Shown here in pieces: positions 1-12,439 of a stretch of DNA of 64,000 nucleotides; position 1 is the first letter of the stretch; each line of letters starts with the position of its first letter. Source of the stretch: Piper betle. Lineage: Eukaryota > Streptophyta > Magnoliopsida > Piperales > Piperaceae. The notes beneath the pieces are model-generated. The model was not told the DNA's origin. It made no database searches and saw nothing but the letters and a program-made list of their open reading frames with translations. Both the position numbers and the translations under genes were made by a program. The stretch covers positions 62,001-126,000 of the forward strand of contig JAURVB010002535.1 of NCBI GenBank assembly GCA_033002965.1. Reading direction: 5' to 3'.

Positions 1-1150
1 AGATATGTTAATAGTATAGATTCATGTATTATCTTCATCTTCTATATTTTTTTGATGATCTACATTATCTACATGCTTGCATACATATTCTATGCTTGTA
101 TAACTTGTTAGAACAATGTTTAAGGTGTTAAATTCATATTTGGAATCATTGTAAATAAGTTTTACATGTAATTCTAATGATTTAACTAAGTTCTAAATTC
201 AAGTTGTTGAAAAAGAATGAGTTTAGAACATGTTCACCATTGTTTTATTGTTTTCTCTAAATTAAAATCATGAAAGGTAGGTTAAATCATATTGGATTAA
301 AAACCTACTTTAACCTTTAGTTTATTATTTAGAGAACATGAAAGTCTTGTTTTTGTTCGATAAAAATCAGATCTAAAACAACCAAGATAAAGAAATTGAG
401 AATAGAAGCCCTAGTACTAGTGATGCAACGCTAGCTATGTTGGAGCTCTGGGAACCCAAAAGTGAAGAAGACATGACTGAGTGCTGTGGCTTTCATACCC
501 AAGGTATTGAGTGACATGACCTTCACTTGAGGAACAATTCACGTTCACAACACCACGATGCAGAAAAACCTAGGTTTTGGCACTATGGCCTTCCTTATTG
601 TTAAAACCCTTGTCGAACCGAACGCCACAATGCTCAAGTCTAGTGCTGCAGCCTCATGCCCTATGTTGATTTTTCATGTTTATTTGTTAATGTTGATTGA
701 CGTATGCTATGTTAATGCTTATGTAATCACTCTATGATGTTTGTATGATGATATTAATATATTATTGTTGTTTATAATGTATTGTATGCATTCATAATCA
801 TCATGCATATCATATCAGATCAAATAGATATGGGTAGACTAGTTTGGATTGTAATACATATTAATTATCATCTAGAGTAGTAGTAGTTTAGGTAGTTGAG
901 ACTTGGAGCTCGTTAGCAACTTGATCATGTCTGTGTTTAGACATTATTTTGGGAATTTTCTAATCCTTTGTTTTATGTATTTAATCAAATATTTTATCAT
1001 TTTGTGTTATGCTAAATCAACATGTCATATGTATTATATAATGTATGTGCCTAGGAACTAGTTTTCAGTTTTACTTTACATACCAAGGTATGCCAGTTTG
1101 AACTAGTTCAACAAATGTGTCACGCCAGAGGGTAAGACGCATCTCCCTTG
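1..1150 (+). mobile_element. F-type LTR fragment (window begins inside it)
   Basis: This stretch has no gene. Positions of about 180-700 match, with many substitutions, the reverse complement of about 24,240-24,710, where the same sequence sits in the 3' LTR of a minus-strand chromovirus. Shared landmarks include a run around 185-240, the GATAAAAATC segment near 360 and the AGTGAAGAAGAC segment near 460. The right limit near 1.1-1.2 kb is approximate, where family-A LTR sequence takes over. It may be the front part of the same 5' LTR that ends at 3,522, but the 3' LTR at 7,008 begins with different sequence. Confidence 0.55.
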
Positions 1151-1219
1151 AGGAAGAACATTTACCCTAGCACCCTAGGTCACTATGTTGACATCACATG
1201 TGATTACTTGTGATTTAGT

Positions 1220-3522
1220 TTGTGACTTTTGTGAATCACTACTACTTCTCTCTCTCATTAGGGGCTTGAACAAAACCCCTATGTGCATTGTCTGTATGAT
1301 GTGTTGTTGATGTGCTTTGCCATATTATGAAATTGTGCTTCTTAGTGAGCTAACAAAATGTTGCTATTAAAATTTGTCAAAATTATGGTTTGACTCACTA
1401 ATTGTCTGCTGGAAGCAAATAAGTTTTGGCTTTAATTTAAAATCAAGTATGGGGTTAGCTTAATTGGTTTTCCAGAGTGCGCAAGTATGTACGGTGAAAC
1501 CCTAGTTCTTTAGCTCCAGATGTAAAATCCAAAACCCTAGTTAAATGGTGATAAACTTGCATGAAAATTTTCCCAGACCTTAGGTTGTGTCCCTGTAACA
1601 CCATATTGAAAATTGGGAGCCATCGGCTTAATAGATCTTGCATTAGGATTTCCCCAAACTCATTAGGTTTAGCCAGCTCTAGAATTGACCTAGCCAATGC
1701 CTTTCCTTCCTGAGTCCATTTATGCCCAAATCCTTAGTATTTGGACTTGCAATTTTAAAGGATTCAATCTCATAGTGTTGGATAACTATACCCATTGACT
1801 CAGGCCCATTTAGAATCTCCAAGCCCATAAACCAAATTTGGGAATGTTGGTGAATAGCCGAGGAACACTATTCCCAGGACCTAAGCCCGACCTTAGTGGG
1901 CTTTGGTCACAATATTGGCCAATGGTATTGCACTTGGTAAAATTTAATCCCTACCTTTAGAGTGTTAGCACTCATTAGTGCAAATTTCAGCCGACTTGAA
2001 TTCTGTTTGGCTAGCCCAAAATATTGACTAGTTAATTCCATTCAATTAAACCCTAAGATTGGACATTTCCAACTAAGTACACTTGCAACTCTAAACGCTA
2101 AACAAGTTACCTATTGAGGTTAACACTCCATTAAGCAAGTAATTAAGTTAATTAAATGTCTTTTGCATTGTGCATGTGCTGAGGCCTTTACTCGATGTGA
2201 GTGTTGATGCAATTTGGGTTGATTCAAAACGTAAGAGAGTACTGCGTAACGCAGCACATTTCTAGAATTTATGGCATTTTATTCCGAGCCACTTGAGTAC
2301 CGTGATAGACAATATATGGAGGATGTGAGGGCATGAATATGTTTATCTTTATACTTTTTCTGTTGACTTGTCCTACACATGATATTTTTATTATGAAATA
2401 CGACAAATTAGGCCCACACTAATAGCCTTGTGTTGTATTCTTGGAGTTTGTATATTTTTTCGTGGGTATTGAGATACTCACCAGTCAGTTTGATATTATC
2501 AATTGCTACATTGGGACTTGTAATAAAACTCGTCTAATTACTGACAGTTTTCCAATATCTATGTAGGTGTATTCTTGGCCCACATAGGCTAGCAGAATTG
2601 GAGGGCTCATGGTGGGAGATCGTGTTTGATGTGTGCTTACGTTTCGTACTTATGTATTTTGTGGATTTAGACCATGAACTTCTGATGTGTGGACTGTATT
2701 ATTTTGTGGGCTTGTGCCTGGACTCTCCCTTGAACACTGTGTGATTGGATTGAGTTTATGTGCTAGTTGATTGAGCACAAGTGTTTTCTTTAGTTTTATC
2801 TTACTTGATTATTGTGCGGAGCATCAACTTTGGGGCAAAGACTAACAATCATCTATAGGGTATGTAACCCTTAAAGTCATGGAACATGACGTGGAGCAAT
2901 TCAGGTACATAAAACATATTTGGTTATAACTATGTGTGTTAGTGTAACGTGTGTTGGAGGTGCGTACGGTTCATATTGTGTGAAGAGCTCACGTGAAGAT
3001 CGCATGTTAGGGTATGATGCCCTGATACTCGATGATGCCTTTATGTGTTTGATTATTGTGTGATTGGTATGTGGAATAGGTAACCACGACCCCTAAGCAA
3101 CATGTAATAAGTTTGGCATCATCATAAGAATAGGTGTACCCAACTTCAAGGTATAACTAACTTTAAGAACCGGATCATTCTGCATCCTTTCAAGCTCAAC
3201 CTCCTAACTATAGTGGGGTGTGCCTCTTCTGTAGTTTGGAGTGATTATGTATATATTTCTAAAGTCACCCTCTTATTTGTTGGGAAGTGCTGCCTCTCCC
3301 ATAACTCAAATTGATCACGCTAGGAGCTCCCTATGTTTAAGAACCTTCATACTGTAGCTAGAAATCAAGTGCATTGTATGAAATCGAGTGCAGTGTCTAT
3401 CTTAAGTCTCCTTGAGGGTTGAGATCTGCTTTTGTAAATTTTGGTCAATAGTCCAATGAATAGGTTCCAAATTATATCATCGTATTTTGGTCTGCCCACG
3501 GACCGAAAAATGGGGTGTTGCA
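1220..3522 (+). mobile_element. Family-A 5' LTR, distal part
   Basis: This region aligns by eye with the split family-A LTR at 11,182-11,582 plus 15,871-18,392, and in reverse complement with about 19,500-20,470. Shared landmarks are the CTTGAACAAAACCC-like run, the AACTTGCATGAA run, the GGAACATGACGTGGAG run at 2,880 and the closing AATGGGGTGTTGCA. The end at 3,522 is set by that terminal motif and by the primer-site-like sequence immediately after it. Divergence from the 3' copy is roughly one base in five over the parts compared, so the element is old. Confidence 0.7.
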
Positions 3523-3523
3523 A

Positions 3524-3541
3524 CTTACTATTAGAGCTGAT
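3524..3541 (+). other. Degenerate primer binding site (tRNA-iMet type)
   Basis: Immediately after the LTR end lies CTTACTATTAGAGCTGA, a worn form of TGGTATCAGAGC, the usual primer site of plant Del/Tekay and many copia elements, complementary to the 3' end of initiator tRNA-Met. It fixes the element orientation as plus. Confidence 0.65.
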
Positions 3542-3841
3542 TTCTTAAACTATTAAGATGACTAACCTTTAGAATAGGTTATGTATGTATGCATGTTGTG
3601 TGCGTCGATGTGTTATGAGTGCAGTATGTTTATGTCGCAATTGCGTTTGTTAGGCACAGAGGCGGATCCATAGCCTCGCCCAACAAGGATGTTCCTTGCT
3701 ATGCTTTGGGTGGTGTGCTTTGTGTATGTGACTCATTTTGGCTCATTAAAGACTCGCAAACCTTCCATAGTTATGGTAGGATGTCAACACATAGATGGAT
3801 TCTCTCAGAGGCACAGTTCACCACTATCGTAGACACAGTGT

Positions 3842-4640
3842 GAGTGATCCCCTTTGCTACTTTGTGGTGTGGTGGCAAGTGCACTGGATGAGCTTGTCCG
3901 ATTCCTAAGAGAGGAATTATAGTGAACCCGCGACGAACAGTTCCTAATAAGAAAAGACTTGGTTGGGATGACCAACATAGTCAGTGAGCTAGCATTGACC
4001 ATAACCCGTCTAGAGGAACGATTATTATGCTAGAATCGAGAGGATCAAGACAAAGGTGGCACTCTGAAAAGGGAGCAGAATGTGGACAAGACCTCAATGC
4101 CCTGAGGCCAGAGGTTCACAACAACAGAGGGAGATAGGCAGACAATGGGGTGAGAGTGTTCACTCTTGGAGGTCAGCAACACATGGGAGTCCCCATCAAA
4201 CCAAGTCATTCCATGTCCCAACTTAGCTAGAAGAAAATCAGCAGGAGCGCCCCATGTGTCCACATTGTCAAGGGAAACATTGGAGCATTTGTCAAAGGAT
4301 TACACATGTCTATTTGCTTATAGGGAGTTAGGCATCAGTACAACCAGATGACCTAGATGACCACTTCAATACTAGGCACCTCAGGCCGTGAGTTTTTAGG
4401 TAGCAGAGTATGCCCTACTTGCCAGAAGTGTCAGTTGGGTAGGTGCTCGAAGGGTATAGGTGGTTGCTTCTATTGTCAGGTTGGGACACCGTATCAAGGC
4501 AATGCCCTAGGCATGGTATTACAGTAGCAGGGACAGCTAATGATATCCCCGAGATTGACTCCCCATCTGCCACCAGTGCAGCACTCAACTACCTCAGCAC
4601 ACACATGCGACAGTGTAGGATTTCATAACTACCCCAGGCA
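3842..4640 (+). pseudogene. Ty3/gypsy gag remnant with broken zinc knuckle
   Basis: This is the expected place for gag, after the PBS. Around 4,414-4,431 the frame reads PTCQKC, and at 4,462-4,479 GGCFYCQ. One base out of frame it continues GWDTVSRQCP to about 4,508. Together this resembles the Tekay-lineage gag end, in which a Cys-rich stretch precedes a CX2CX4HX4C knuckle. The His position is lost and a one-base frameshift splits the knuckle. No long frame survives, so the gene is dead. Gag would have packaged the element RNA in cytoplasmic particles. The lineage call is an inference from this motif and the flanking PBS and PPT. Confidence 0.55.
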
Positions 4641-4758
4641 TTCCCCACACCTCCTTTTTTGCTGTCTTATATTGTGGATGTATGTATGTCTCCGTGAACA
4701 GGATTTCACCACTAGGTTCGTAATAGGGAGCTTAGGTTGTGTTTTTGAGGTATGACCA

Positions 4759-4799
<41 letters not shown>

Positions 4800-6960
4800 G
4801 AGAGTCATACCCTTAGTCATACAACTGCACCACTGTTATGTTTTGATCCATGACCCTCCAATGTTGTAGTTGATGTTATACCTTGATAGACGTTGTGATG
4901 AGTATTATGGAGTCAAGATGAAGTCAGCAAGAAAATTGTTGAGGGTGGGACACCTTGTGGAGTTAGTAGCACACAAAAGATTTTACTGAGAGCATGGGTC
5001 TTCCTTGTTTGCAGTGGGAACGGCGGCGGTCAACCAACCTTAGTGTGAACTAGTAAAGACCTGAACCCCTACATAGTGAGGCGTTGTGGTAGATTCTAGA
5101 AAGATTGTTAGACCTTCCTTGTTACACCTTAGTGTAGGAAGCTTAGAAGTGCCCTACCTAATTAGGTGTTAGGACCAACCTCACGGTATAAATTACGAGA
5201 TGTTGGAATCAGATGGAGCCAAAATATACTATAGGAATAGGACCTATCAAAGTAGTATTAAGTTCTGATACCCACACAGATATTAGGATTGTCAGCCAAC
5301 TAGGTAGTGGAGTATGGCCACCCACCCATACAGGACCACTAGGTAGGTATATAGATAGACTAACACATTAGTGGCCAATAGGATTGCCTATGCATCATCA
5401 ACTGAATTTGCAGAAGCATACGAGATAGATAAGCGATGACAGTTAGGAGCCATGAGTGGTAGCATGAGAAGCATGAGACCCCAGATGACTATAGTAGGGA
5501 ACAAGCCAGGGTGGACAGATAGCATATGAACTAGATGGAATTCATTAGCTGGCTGCCAGACATTAGCCTACATGTCCTCAAGCTAGCTCGACCATCACCG
5601 TAGTAGCTCAACCCATCTGAGTAGCACAATCATTGTCTGAGAGGTACAGTATAGTAGGATATCCATAGGGATAGATGGTATAGGAGTGAGCGACATAGCA
5701 CCAGTGGATGTAATGAAAGAAACAAGAATGTGGCTAGATTATGTGTTAGGAATTCTGGATTGGCAACAAAGGTTGGAGCAAATAACAATGTTGAAGCTGA
5801 AGGAATGGTGTCACATTGATGACCTAGCAGATAATAATGAAATAAGTGAACTTATTAGCCTTATGATATGATGGTTGGATAGTAAGGAGTTTGGCACCTG
5901 GACATACTGATGGACGATGAGAGTGGCTAGAGCCGAGGTCAGAGATCAAGATTGCACTGACATTCTGACGGGTACCCTGGCATTAGAGATGCAAGTGTAC
6001 GGAACTATGTAGTTCCATAGTGTGCACTCGTTGTGTTATATATAGCCTACCATGACCATTTGATAGCCTTGTTTGCGAGTCTACCACAAAGGTAGTAGCT
6101 AGAGTGATTTGATATCGAATGCTATAAATTGTTACAGGACGACTAGTCTTTAATCACAGACAAGAAGATGAGACACTCTTGCACCTCGCGATGGGCTCCT
6201 GTTGACATGAGGCATAACATTAGTTTTGTGTGACAAGGAGTTCCTTATCCACTAGTATGTGTGTACCAGGTATATGATCAAGAGACACTTGTCTATTGTT
6301 TGCCAATTACCCTAAAACTCTAGGAGACATCCTTTGGGATGATTGGATTGTAGTTTTCAGGGATTATGATCAGATCTATGGGCAACAACAATGATACTTC
6401 AGAGTGAACATTACCTTGATCTTCTTTTATTTTATACTACTTTATCCTACTATACACATTTCCCACTACATAGCTATAGGTGAAGACATAGTGATTATAC
6501 CTTTTAGGTAGCTTCCCGAGATGGGTACCTTTTAGGTCCCCTTGGCTCATCACACAGATTACACCATTACAATACTCTAGTTTTTGAGGCCAGACATAAT
6601 ACCCTTGTTAGAGGATATCCCTTTGCTCGACTGCCTACAACACGAGATTAGTCCGACCTCTAGATAGCCTAATGGCTTAAGGTACACGTGGTGGGTACTT
6701 TAGATCCCCTTTTTCATAAGCACACCTTAGACTTCACCCATCCTTCTAGTGAAGAAGGCGAGTATGATTACATACTCTAGTCACGTGTGCGGGCACATGC
6801 GCAATATGTGCCTTTTGACAAGGCTAGACTCGCCTTTGATAGGAACACCCCAATAACGGTATGCTTCTCTATATGTTTCACAATAAAATGTTACGACAGC
6901 TCTCCACTTCTTGCATTTAGCCATTTGCATGTTCTGTTTGTGACCTACAGCTATGTGTAA
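4641..6960 (+). pseudogene. Decayed pol region of the same element, no domain recognised
   Basis: In a Ty3/gypsy element this interval should hold protease, reverse transcriptase, RNase H and integrase. About 2.3 kb remains, too short for a full pol of about 3.5 kb, and stops occur in all frames. The reading near 4,676-4,755 (VCLREQDFTTRFVIGSL) vaguely recalls the protease lead-in of Tekay elements, but a TC microsatellite interrupts it. No RT YxDD or integrase HHCC motif was found by eye. A longer open stretch at 5,686-5,871 has no recognisable product. Confidence 0.4.
4759..4796. repeat. (TC)n microsatellite
   Basis: An uninterrupted TC dinucleotide run of about 19 units lies inside the decayed protease region, showing that this part of pol is no longer under coding constraint. 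Confidence 0.95.
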
Positions 6961-6971
6961 CCTCTTAGGTG

Positions 6972-7007
6972 AATTTCGGGGATGGATTTGTCGTAAGTGG
7001 GGGAGGT
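6972..7007 (+). other. 3' internal end and polypurine tract of the family-A element
   Basis: The motif TTTCGGGGATGGATTTG followed by AAGTGGGGGAGGT matches the typical end of Del/Tekay internal regions, where a short FxGDE-coding stretch precedes a purine-rich plus-strand primer. It abuts the LTR start TGTGAAACC at 7,008. Confidence 0.75.
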
Positions 7008-7383
7008 TGTGAAACCCCAGGCTTTTTGCCTAATGGTTTTAGTTTTGGTTCTGTCCTGACTTGGATCGAAGCTTCATGCCTGACTCTTTCTACCACACAC
7101 GTGTATGTGTGGCACGTATGTACGAGCCAGAACCATAGCCTCCCCTGGTGCTTGATAGCTACCCAACTGGACACTATATTGTCCCGAATCTTATTTTTGG
7201 TCTCTATTTGGGTCAAGTCTAGTTAGGGTTAAGGACCGTGCCCCACATGAGTCTAGGGTCTTTGCTGCATGCTTAACCCTTCCAGACACTATATTGTCCC
7301 GACACTACCGTGGCACTGTTTTTGAGGTCACTTTGACTACCTTAGGGTGGATGCCTCAATTACATGCAACTTTCACTGAGTAC

Positions 7384-7652
7384 AAAGGCACCCTCTTAGT
7401 GCCCTTCCGCCAACAGTTTTAGGGCTAGGGTTATGGGTAAGGGCACAAAGGCACTAGCATAGTGCCCTTGCGACAAATTCAAAATTTCCTCCCTTCTTAG
7501 TCGGTGCAAAGGCTCTGCATGAGCACCCTTGTTCCATAGAGTTGACCTGAACTTGCGTGCGGTTAGGTTTAGCAAGTCACATGCCCAGTTTTTCAGCTTT
7601 CCTTGGTCCGGCTTGGTAGAGAACACTGCAAAGGCACCCTCCAAGTGCCCTT
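7384..7652 (+). promoter_or_regulatory. Four 23-bp palindromic motifs upstream of the LTR TATA box
   Basis: The pattern AAAGGCAC-N7-GTGCCCTT, or a close variant, occurs at 7,384-7,406, 7,447-7,469, 7,508-7,530 and 7,630-7,652. Spacings are 63, 61 and 122 bp, with a weak remnant near 7,567-7,590 filling the double gap. The intervening DNA is not obviously repeated. The diverged minus-strand LTR copy carries the same 23-bp form at 21,256-21,278 and 21,319-21,341, also 63 bp apart. Position in U3 just before the TATA box suggests protein binding sites, an inference only. Confidence 0.6.
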
Positions 7653-7674
7653 GCCCTGGCCCAGTTTTATAGCC

Positions 7675-7682
7675 TATAAATA
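7675..7682 (+). promoter_or_regulatory. TATA box of family-A LTR
   Basis: CCTATAAATAGAGG is a textbook plant TATA context. It lies 668 bp into the LTR and is followed by pyrimidine-rich leader-like DNA (7,700-7,800), as expected for the U3/R promoter of an LTR. Confidence 0.65.
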
Positions 7683-8313
7683 GAGGCCTATTTCCATGCT
7701 TTTACCTCTTTGCTTCCCACTTCCTCCAACTTCCCCTTGCTCCTTGGCCTCTCCTCTTCCTTTCCAACCCTTCCCAGGAAATCTTAGGCCTCTCCAAGCT
7801 CATCCAAGCCACTAGGGTTGAAGGTCTTAGCGTAGGGAGCCCCAAGAGACATCCCCTGCGAACCGGTTAAGGTAAAGGTTTCACCTTTACACCTTTCCTT
7901 GTGTTAGTATGCCTTTGCTGTTGCTATCTTTTTGTGTTGTGATTTTACGGTATTTGATTCATGTTACTCTATCTCTGTGAGCATTTATAGCTTGGTTTCA
8001 TTGCATATGGAGCAGTATAAAAATAGTTTTATACTACTATATGCTCACTATTTTGCACCGTTTTAGTAGAAAAATCATATCTCATTTAATATATTGTAGT
8101 ATTGCATGATTCTTGTGTTGTTATGTCCATACGAAGTAGATATACAAGTTTTATGAAGTATGCTTTATTTGTATTAGCTTCTATGAGCATGTATGAGAGC
8201 CAATATTTGCAAAAGGTGGCGGTTTTACGGTTTCTAGTAGCCTACCACTTTTCCCTAATTTTCCACCCATTTTAAGGCCATATTTGGATGCTATATTTTG
8301 CATGTTTGTAGGT

Positions 8314-8318
8314 TTGGA
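8314..8318 (+). repeat. Target-site duplication TTGGA (left)
   Basis: It is identical to 11,177-11,181 on the other side of the solo LTR, showing integrase-mediated insertion into the family-A LTR. Confidence 0.85.
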
Positions 8319-11176
8319 TGTGAAACCTGTAACTCGAGTTAGAGTTTTACATTAGTTAATCAGTTGGTTTGGCCGTCGGTTTATGTCAATTCAGTTTCAT
8401 GACACGTGTGCTGAGCCGAGGCCAGCCATGCGTTACGAACGATGAAAGTCAAGTGTACCCTAGTATGATAACATCAAAAAAATTCTGAGAAATGAGTATT
8501 CAGAGTATATGACAGTATGCAGTTATTTTTTTTATGTATGTGATCGTAGAATTTTTTTAATGCGAATAATACATTAGGACGCATAATAAAGTAGTTTGGG
8601 TGGGTTATTAGTTATATAATATGTCATTTTGATGTTATGGAGTGTATTGCATTTTATGGTATTTTCCTAAATTTGTTTTGAATTTATTAGGTGTTAGTTA
8701 TTATTTTTTACTCGAGTTGGAGTCAAATCAACTTTTTGTTTACAAGACTACCATCCAAAACCCTCCCCCTACGTTTTCTCCCTAACCCCGATAGCCGCCC
8801 TGATTGTTGTCACCAACACCATCGATTGATGCCGATTGATGGGTCAATCGATGGCGATTGTCTCTGCCAGAGCTTCATCGAGTAGCCCTGATCTTCCCAG
8901 GCATGGCCCCGCCTCCACGACACATGGGAGCCACACTCGGGCAGTGCTCCAGATGCCATTTCATCACCAACTGAGCCATTTAGCCATCGCCTTGCCGTCG
9001 TCGCCACCACCTTCTACCTAGATGCCATTCCCCCTCCCCGTGTGCCACTGTCGAGACTGGCACAACCATCCTTCATGGTTGCCACTGGCGACCATCACCA
9101 CCGCCGTTGCCCTCGTTGTAATCGCAATCGTGTCAAGCTCGCCGAGCTGGTGCCGTCCCACAACCCTAATCTCCTCACTGGAAAAGTTGCCAGAAATTCA
9201 CCGGAAGTGGCCAAAAAATGCCAGAAACCACCGAAAAATTGGATTTGTTGGAATTCGCCAGATTTTCACCAAATTCATCTAGCCAAACTAGGTCAAACTT
9301 AGGATGCTGCAGGGTGTCGAATTAGAGTCCCAAACTACGTGACAAACCCTAGTCGTTGCCAATCGCCGACGATGCGAGGTATAGTTAACTCTGACCTAAT
9401 TATATAGTGTTGATAATTATTTGCAAATCATGCTAGGATTTGATTGATTGACATAAGAAAATATTTTTTATTGTAAATTAATATGAATTTGAGTGATTTG
9501 AATGATATAAAATAAATGCTAATAAATTGATTAAGTAAATTAAGTATAAATTATTAATTAACTGCAATGTAAATTAGGAAATCATGATGTGGATTGATGT
9601 GAGTGCTTTGATGTGAGTGTGATATAGGAAGTGTGAATGCATCATTCAAATAGCGAGTGTTAGCTTTTAGTTTTTGATGTGTAGGTATGAAGTAGGAGCT
9701 TGGCGCCTAGGCCATGTGGACATGATTGAAACTTCTACCAAGTCCGCTTAGGACTTGCTTCTGGATTGAACTTTTCACTCTATCGTGATTTGTTTTAACA
9801 GGCAAGCGGATGTGTCGAGTGTTGGATTTATCTTATCCCACTCCACACGGGCCATTTAGTTGTACAAATTTCTGGATTAATCCCTCGAGGATGAGATCCA
9901 TCATGTTTGTTTTTGAAATCCATTATGTTTGATTCAGATCTAGACCATGATGCCTTCAGGCCCACTATATTACAATCTCTACCTAGACCTATGTATATAA
10001 AGTTTTCTTGGCTTTCCAGTGAGATGTGTGACAAGGAAAAGTTGACTCACTCACACTGTGAGCAGTTACACGTACTAGTCAAAGTAGTTACACTGAGATC
10101 CATCGTTCCATTCTCTAGGGATCCTGACAACTCCACCTCTGAGTTCCTTAAACCTACGAGAAGTGTGGAGGATTATGTGTACTACAATGCAGTGCATGTA
10201 TAGACTTGTGGATTCAAATTGTCCATAAGGCACTTGCCTGAGAGTACTCGGCCTCTATGCTCAGGGCCAGGAGTGATACGAAGGATGTGGAAGGCTTTAG
10301 GATAATTGATTTTCCCGTGCAGGGATAGTTTGAAAATGCCTAGGCATTTGGTGAGTCAGAATGGGATGATATCCAGACGAGGTTGACGGCTCCTAATTGG
10401 TGCCCTTATGAGTGATTGTAATGAAGAAGTATATGATTGATTTTATTTAACAAGAGAGTCATCTATCCTACACCAGTTTGACTATTAGTTATTTCTAGAT
10501 CAGTAACACTCGTTACTAACTTTTTCGTATTATATGTGTAGGTGCGAATCTAAATAGCTTACCACTATTGGAACTGCAAAGGAACAGCAATGCAACTTGC
10601 ACACATGTACCAGCCGAGATGGAATGAAGAATGTGGCATGATGAATTGTTGTTAATGGTGATGGGCATATATGCTGGAATGTTTTATTGCAGGAATGTTG
10701 TGAGAAAATCATGAAATGCTTTGTGTGTGTTTAGTATTGTGAGTAGAATTGAATAATCTAAGCAATGTAATCCAAACTCGGCTCAAAAGAAAGAAAATGA
10801 TTATAATGGAAATGTTGTGAGAAAAACATCATATTTTTGTTATGTTTTCAATTTTATTGTTATCTACACTTATGATTTGTCATTAACAGGTTGGCCCCTA
10901 TTGCACTTTTAGGGGAGACTCTATCCATTTTATTTTGAAAATCTTGTTTTTTGTATTTTATGAGTTTGCTTGTTTTGAATATGAATGGCATATCATATCA
11001 TGCATCTAGAATAATGCTAGAGCTTAAACATCTCATCCATGCATTGAATGTTTGTATCACCATCTTGAGACGCAGAGGGTAGATCCATTAACCGAATTAA
11101 TTAGATTAGCAAATGGTTCGGTCGTTGGTAGTATTTCTAGTTTGGTTTGCGCGTGAACCAGAAATGGGGTGTTACA
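8319..11176 (+). mobile_element. Family-Q solo LTR no. 1
   Basis: It starts TGTGAAACCTGTAACTCGAG and ends AATGGGGTGTTACA, the same ends and internal order as the Q LTRs at 46,964-55,957. The order is a CTCGAGT start, a GACACGTGT...GAGCC run, a C-rich block (8,760-9,400) ending GATGCGAGGTATA, an AT-rich block, then GGAGCTTGGCGCCTAGG and a TTGACAGG/GGCCCCTA block. A perfect 5-bp duplication TTGGA flanks it. No internal region is present, so it is a solo LTR left by LTR-LTR recombination. Sequence is clearly worn compared with the 47-56 kb copies. Confidence 0.85.
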
Positions 11177-11181
11177 TTGGA

Positions 11182-11582
11182 TGTCGGGTAGTTGTTGCTA
11201 AATCACCATGATAAAATGACCTCATCAAGGGCTTCAACAAAACCCATAAGTGCATTGTGTGTATGTTGTGTTGTTGATGTGCACTGTCATGCTTTGAGAT
11301 TTTGAACCAAGGTGAGCTAACTAAAAGTTCTTAATAAACTTTGTAAAAATTATTGTTAGACTCACTAATTTTCTACTAGAATCAAGTAAGTTTTAACCTT
11401 AATTAAAAATCATTTAGTGGCTAGCTTAAGCAATTTTTGGAATGTGCAAGTATGCAGGATGGAACTTTAGTTATTTAACTTTGGATGTAAAATCCATAAC
11501 CATAGTTAAATGGTAATGAACTTGCATGAATTTTTCCCCAATGTTAGGTTGTTTTCCATAACACTATATTAAAATTTAGGAG
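11182..11582 (+). mobile_element. Family-A 3' LTR, segment 2
   Basis: This short continuation of the interrupted LTR matches about 1,260-1,620 (landmarks CAACAAAACCC, GACTCACTAATT and TGGATGTAAAATCC). It is cut again at 11,582 by the second solo LTR. Confidence 0.75.
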
Positions 11583-12439
11583 TGTAAAACCTATGACTCG
11601 AGTCAAGGTTTTATAGTCAAAACTTGTTAGTTCGAACGTTATTTTCAGTCGAGTCAGTTTCACAACATGTGTACTGAGCCGATGCCGACCGTATGTTATG
11701 ATCCATGACGATCATGTGTACTCAAGAATATGATGATACATAAGTAACATAGTAGAAGAATGAGTTATCACAGTATATGAGAGTAAACACAGTTTTTTAA
11801 TTTTTAGTAGACTGTAGAATTAGATTTAGGTCGTTTATTTCGTTAGGACACACTATTTATTATTTTTGGGCGAGTTAGTATGTTTAGAGGATGTCATTTG
11901 AGTTAGGACTTGATTGTTTTATTTTATGGTATTTTATTATGTATTTTTCAAAATTTATTTATTAGTATTTACTCATGTCGGGACTGTGTCAAGTTTTATT
12001 TTTGAAAATGCCATTACATGTTTTCATCCCTTATTTCTCCCTAACCCGACACCTTGTCTTCCCCTATTTTCTCCCCGACGACCGGCAGTCTTCCCAGCGC
12101 CACCGACAATCTTCACCATCGACGACCTTGCCGCCGGACATCACGCCATTGCCCAACCTCTCCATCACTGACCTCCCTCCTCCATCTTCTTCTCCCACTC
12201 CTCCAATCGAGAGCTGACTCCCTGCCCTCTTGGAGTGCTGTTGCCCACGTGTTACTGCACCACCCTGCCGCTGACCAGCCCTTGCTCTCCCTCCCTCACC
12301 ATCGCCGAAAGTAGCTGACCAATTTCCCCTCCTATGGACGACTAAGCCAACACCTATCTTGGCTCACCAGATTTCACCCTCGTAGCCACTATTGTGATTG
12401 GGCCACCACCGCCGTGATCAGCCTCGATGGCCACACCTT

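Larger units (their letters stand above)
7008..8318 (+). mobile_element. Family-A 3' LTR, segment 1 (U3 side)
   Basis: It begins TGTGAAACCCC directly after the polypurine tract. A reverse-complement relative lies at 21,681 downward. It contains the LTR core promoter at 7,675 and an array of palindromic motifs. The segment stops at 8,318 where a solo LTR with target duplication TTGGA interrupts it. The LTR resumes at 11,182. Removing both later insertions, the LTR is about 4.2 kb long, large but within the range for plant Ty3/gypsy LTRs. Confidence 0.75.

Noticed and set aside
4629..4820. Minus-strand frame rich in Arg-Glu
   Set aside because: It is a translation of the (TC)n microsatellite.
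5686..5871. 61-codon frame in the first element as a surviving pol domain
   Set aside because: The translated sequence could not be matched to RT, RNase H or integrase motifs.
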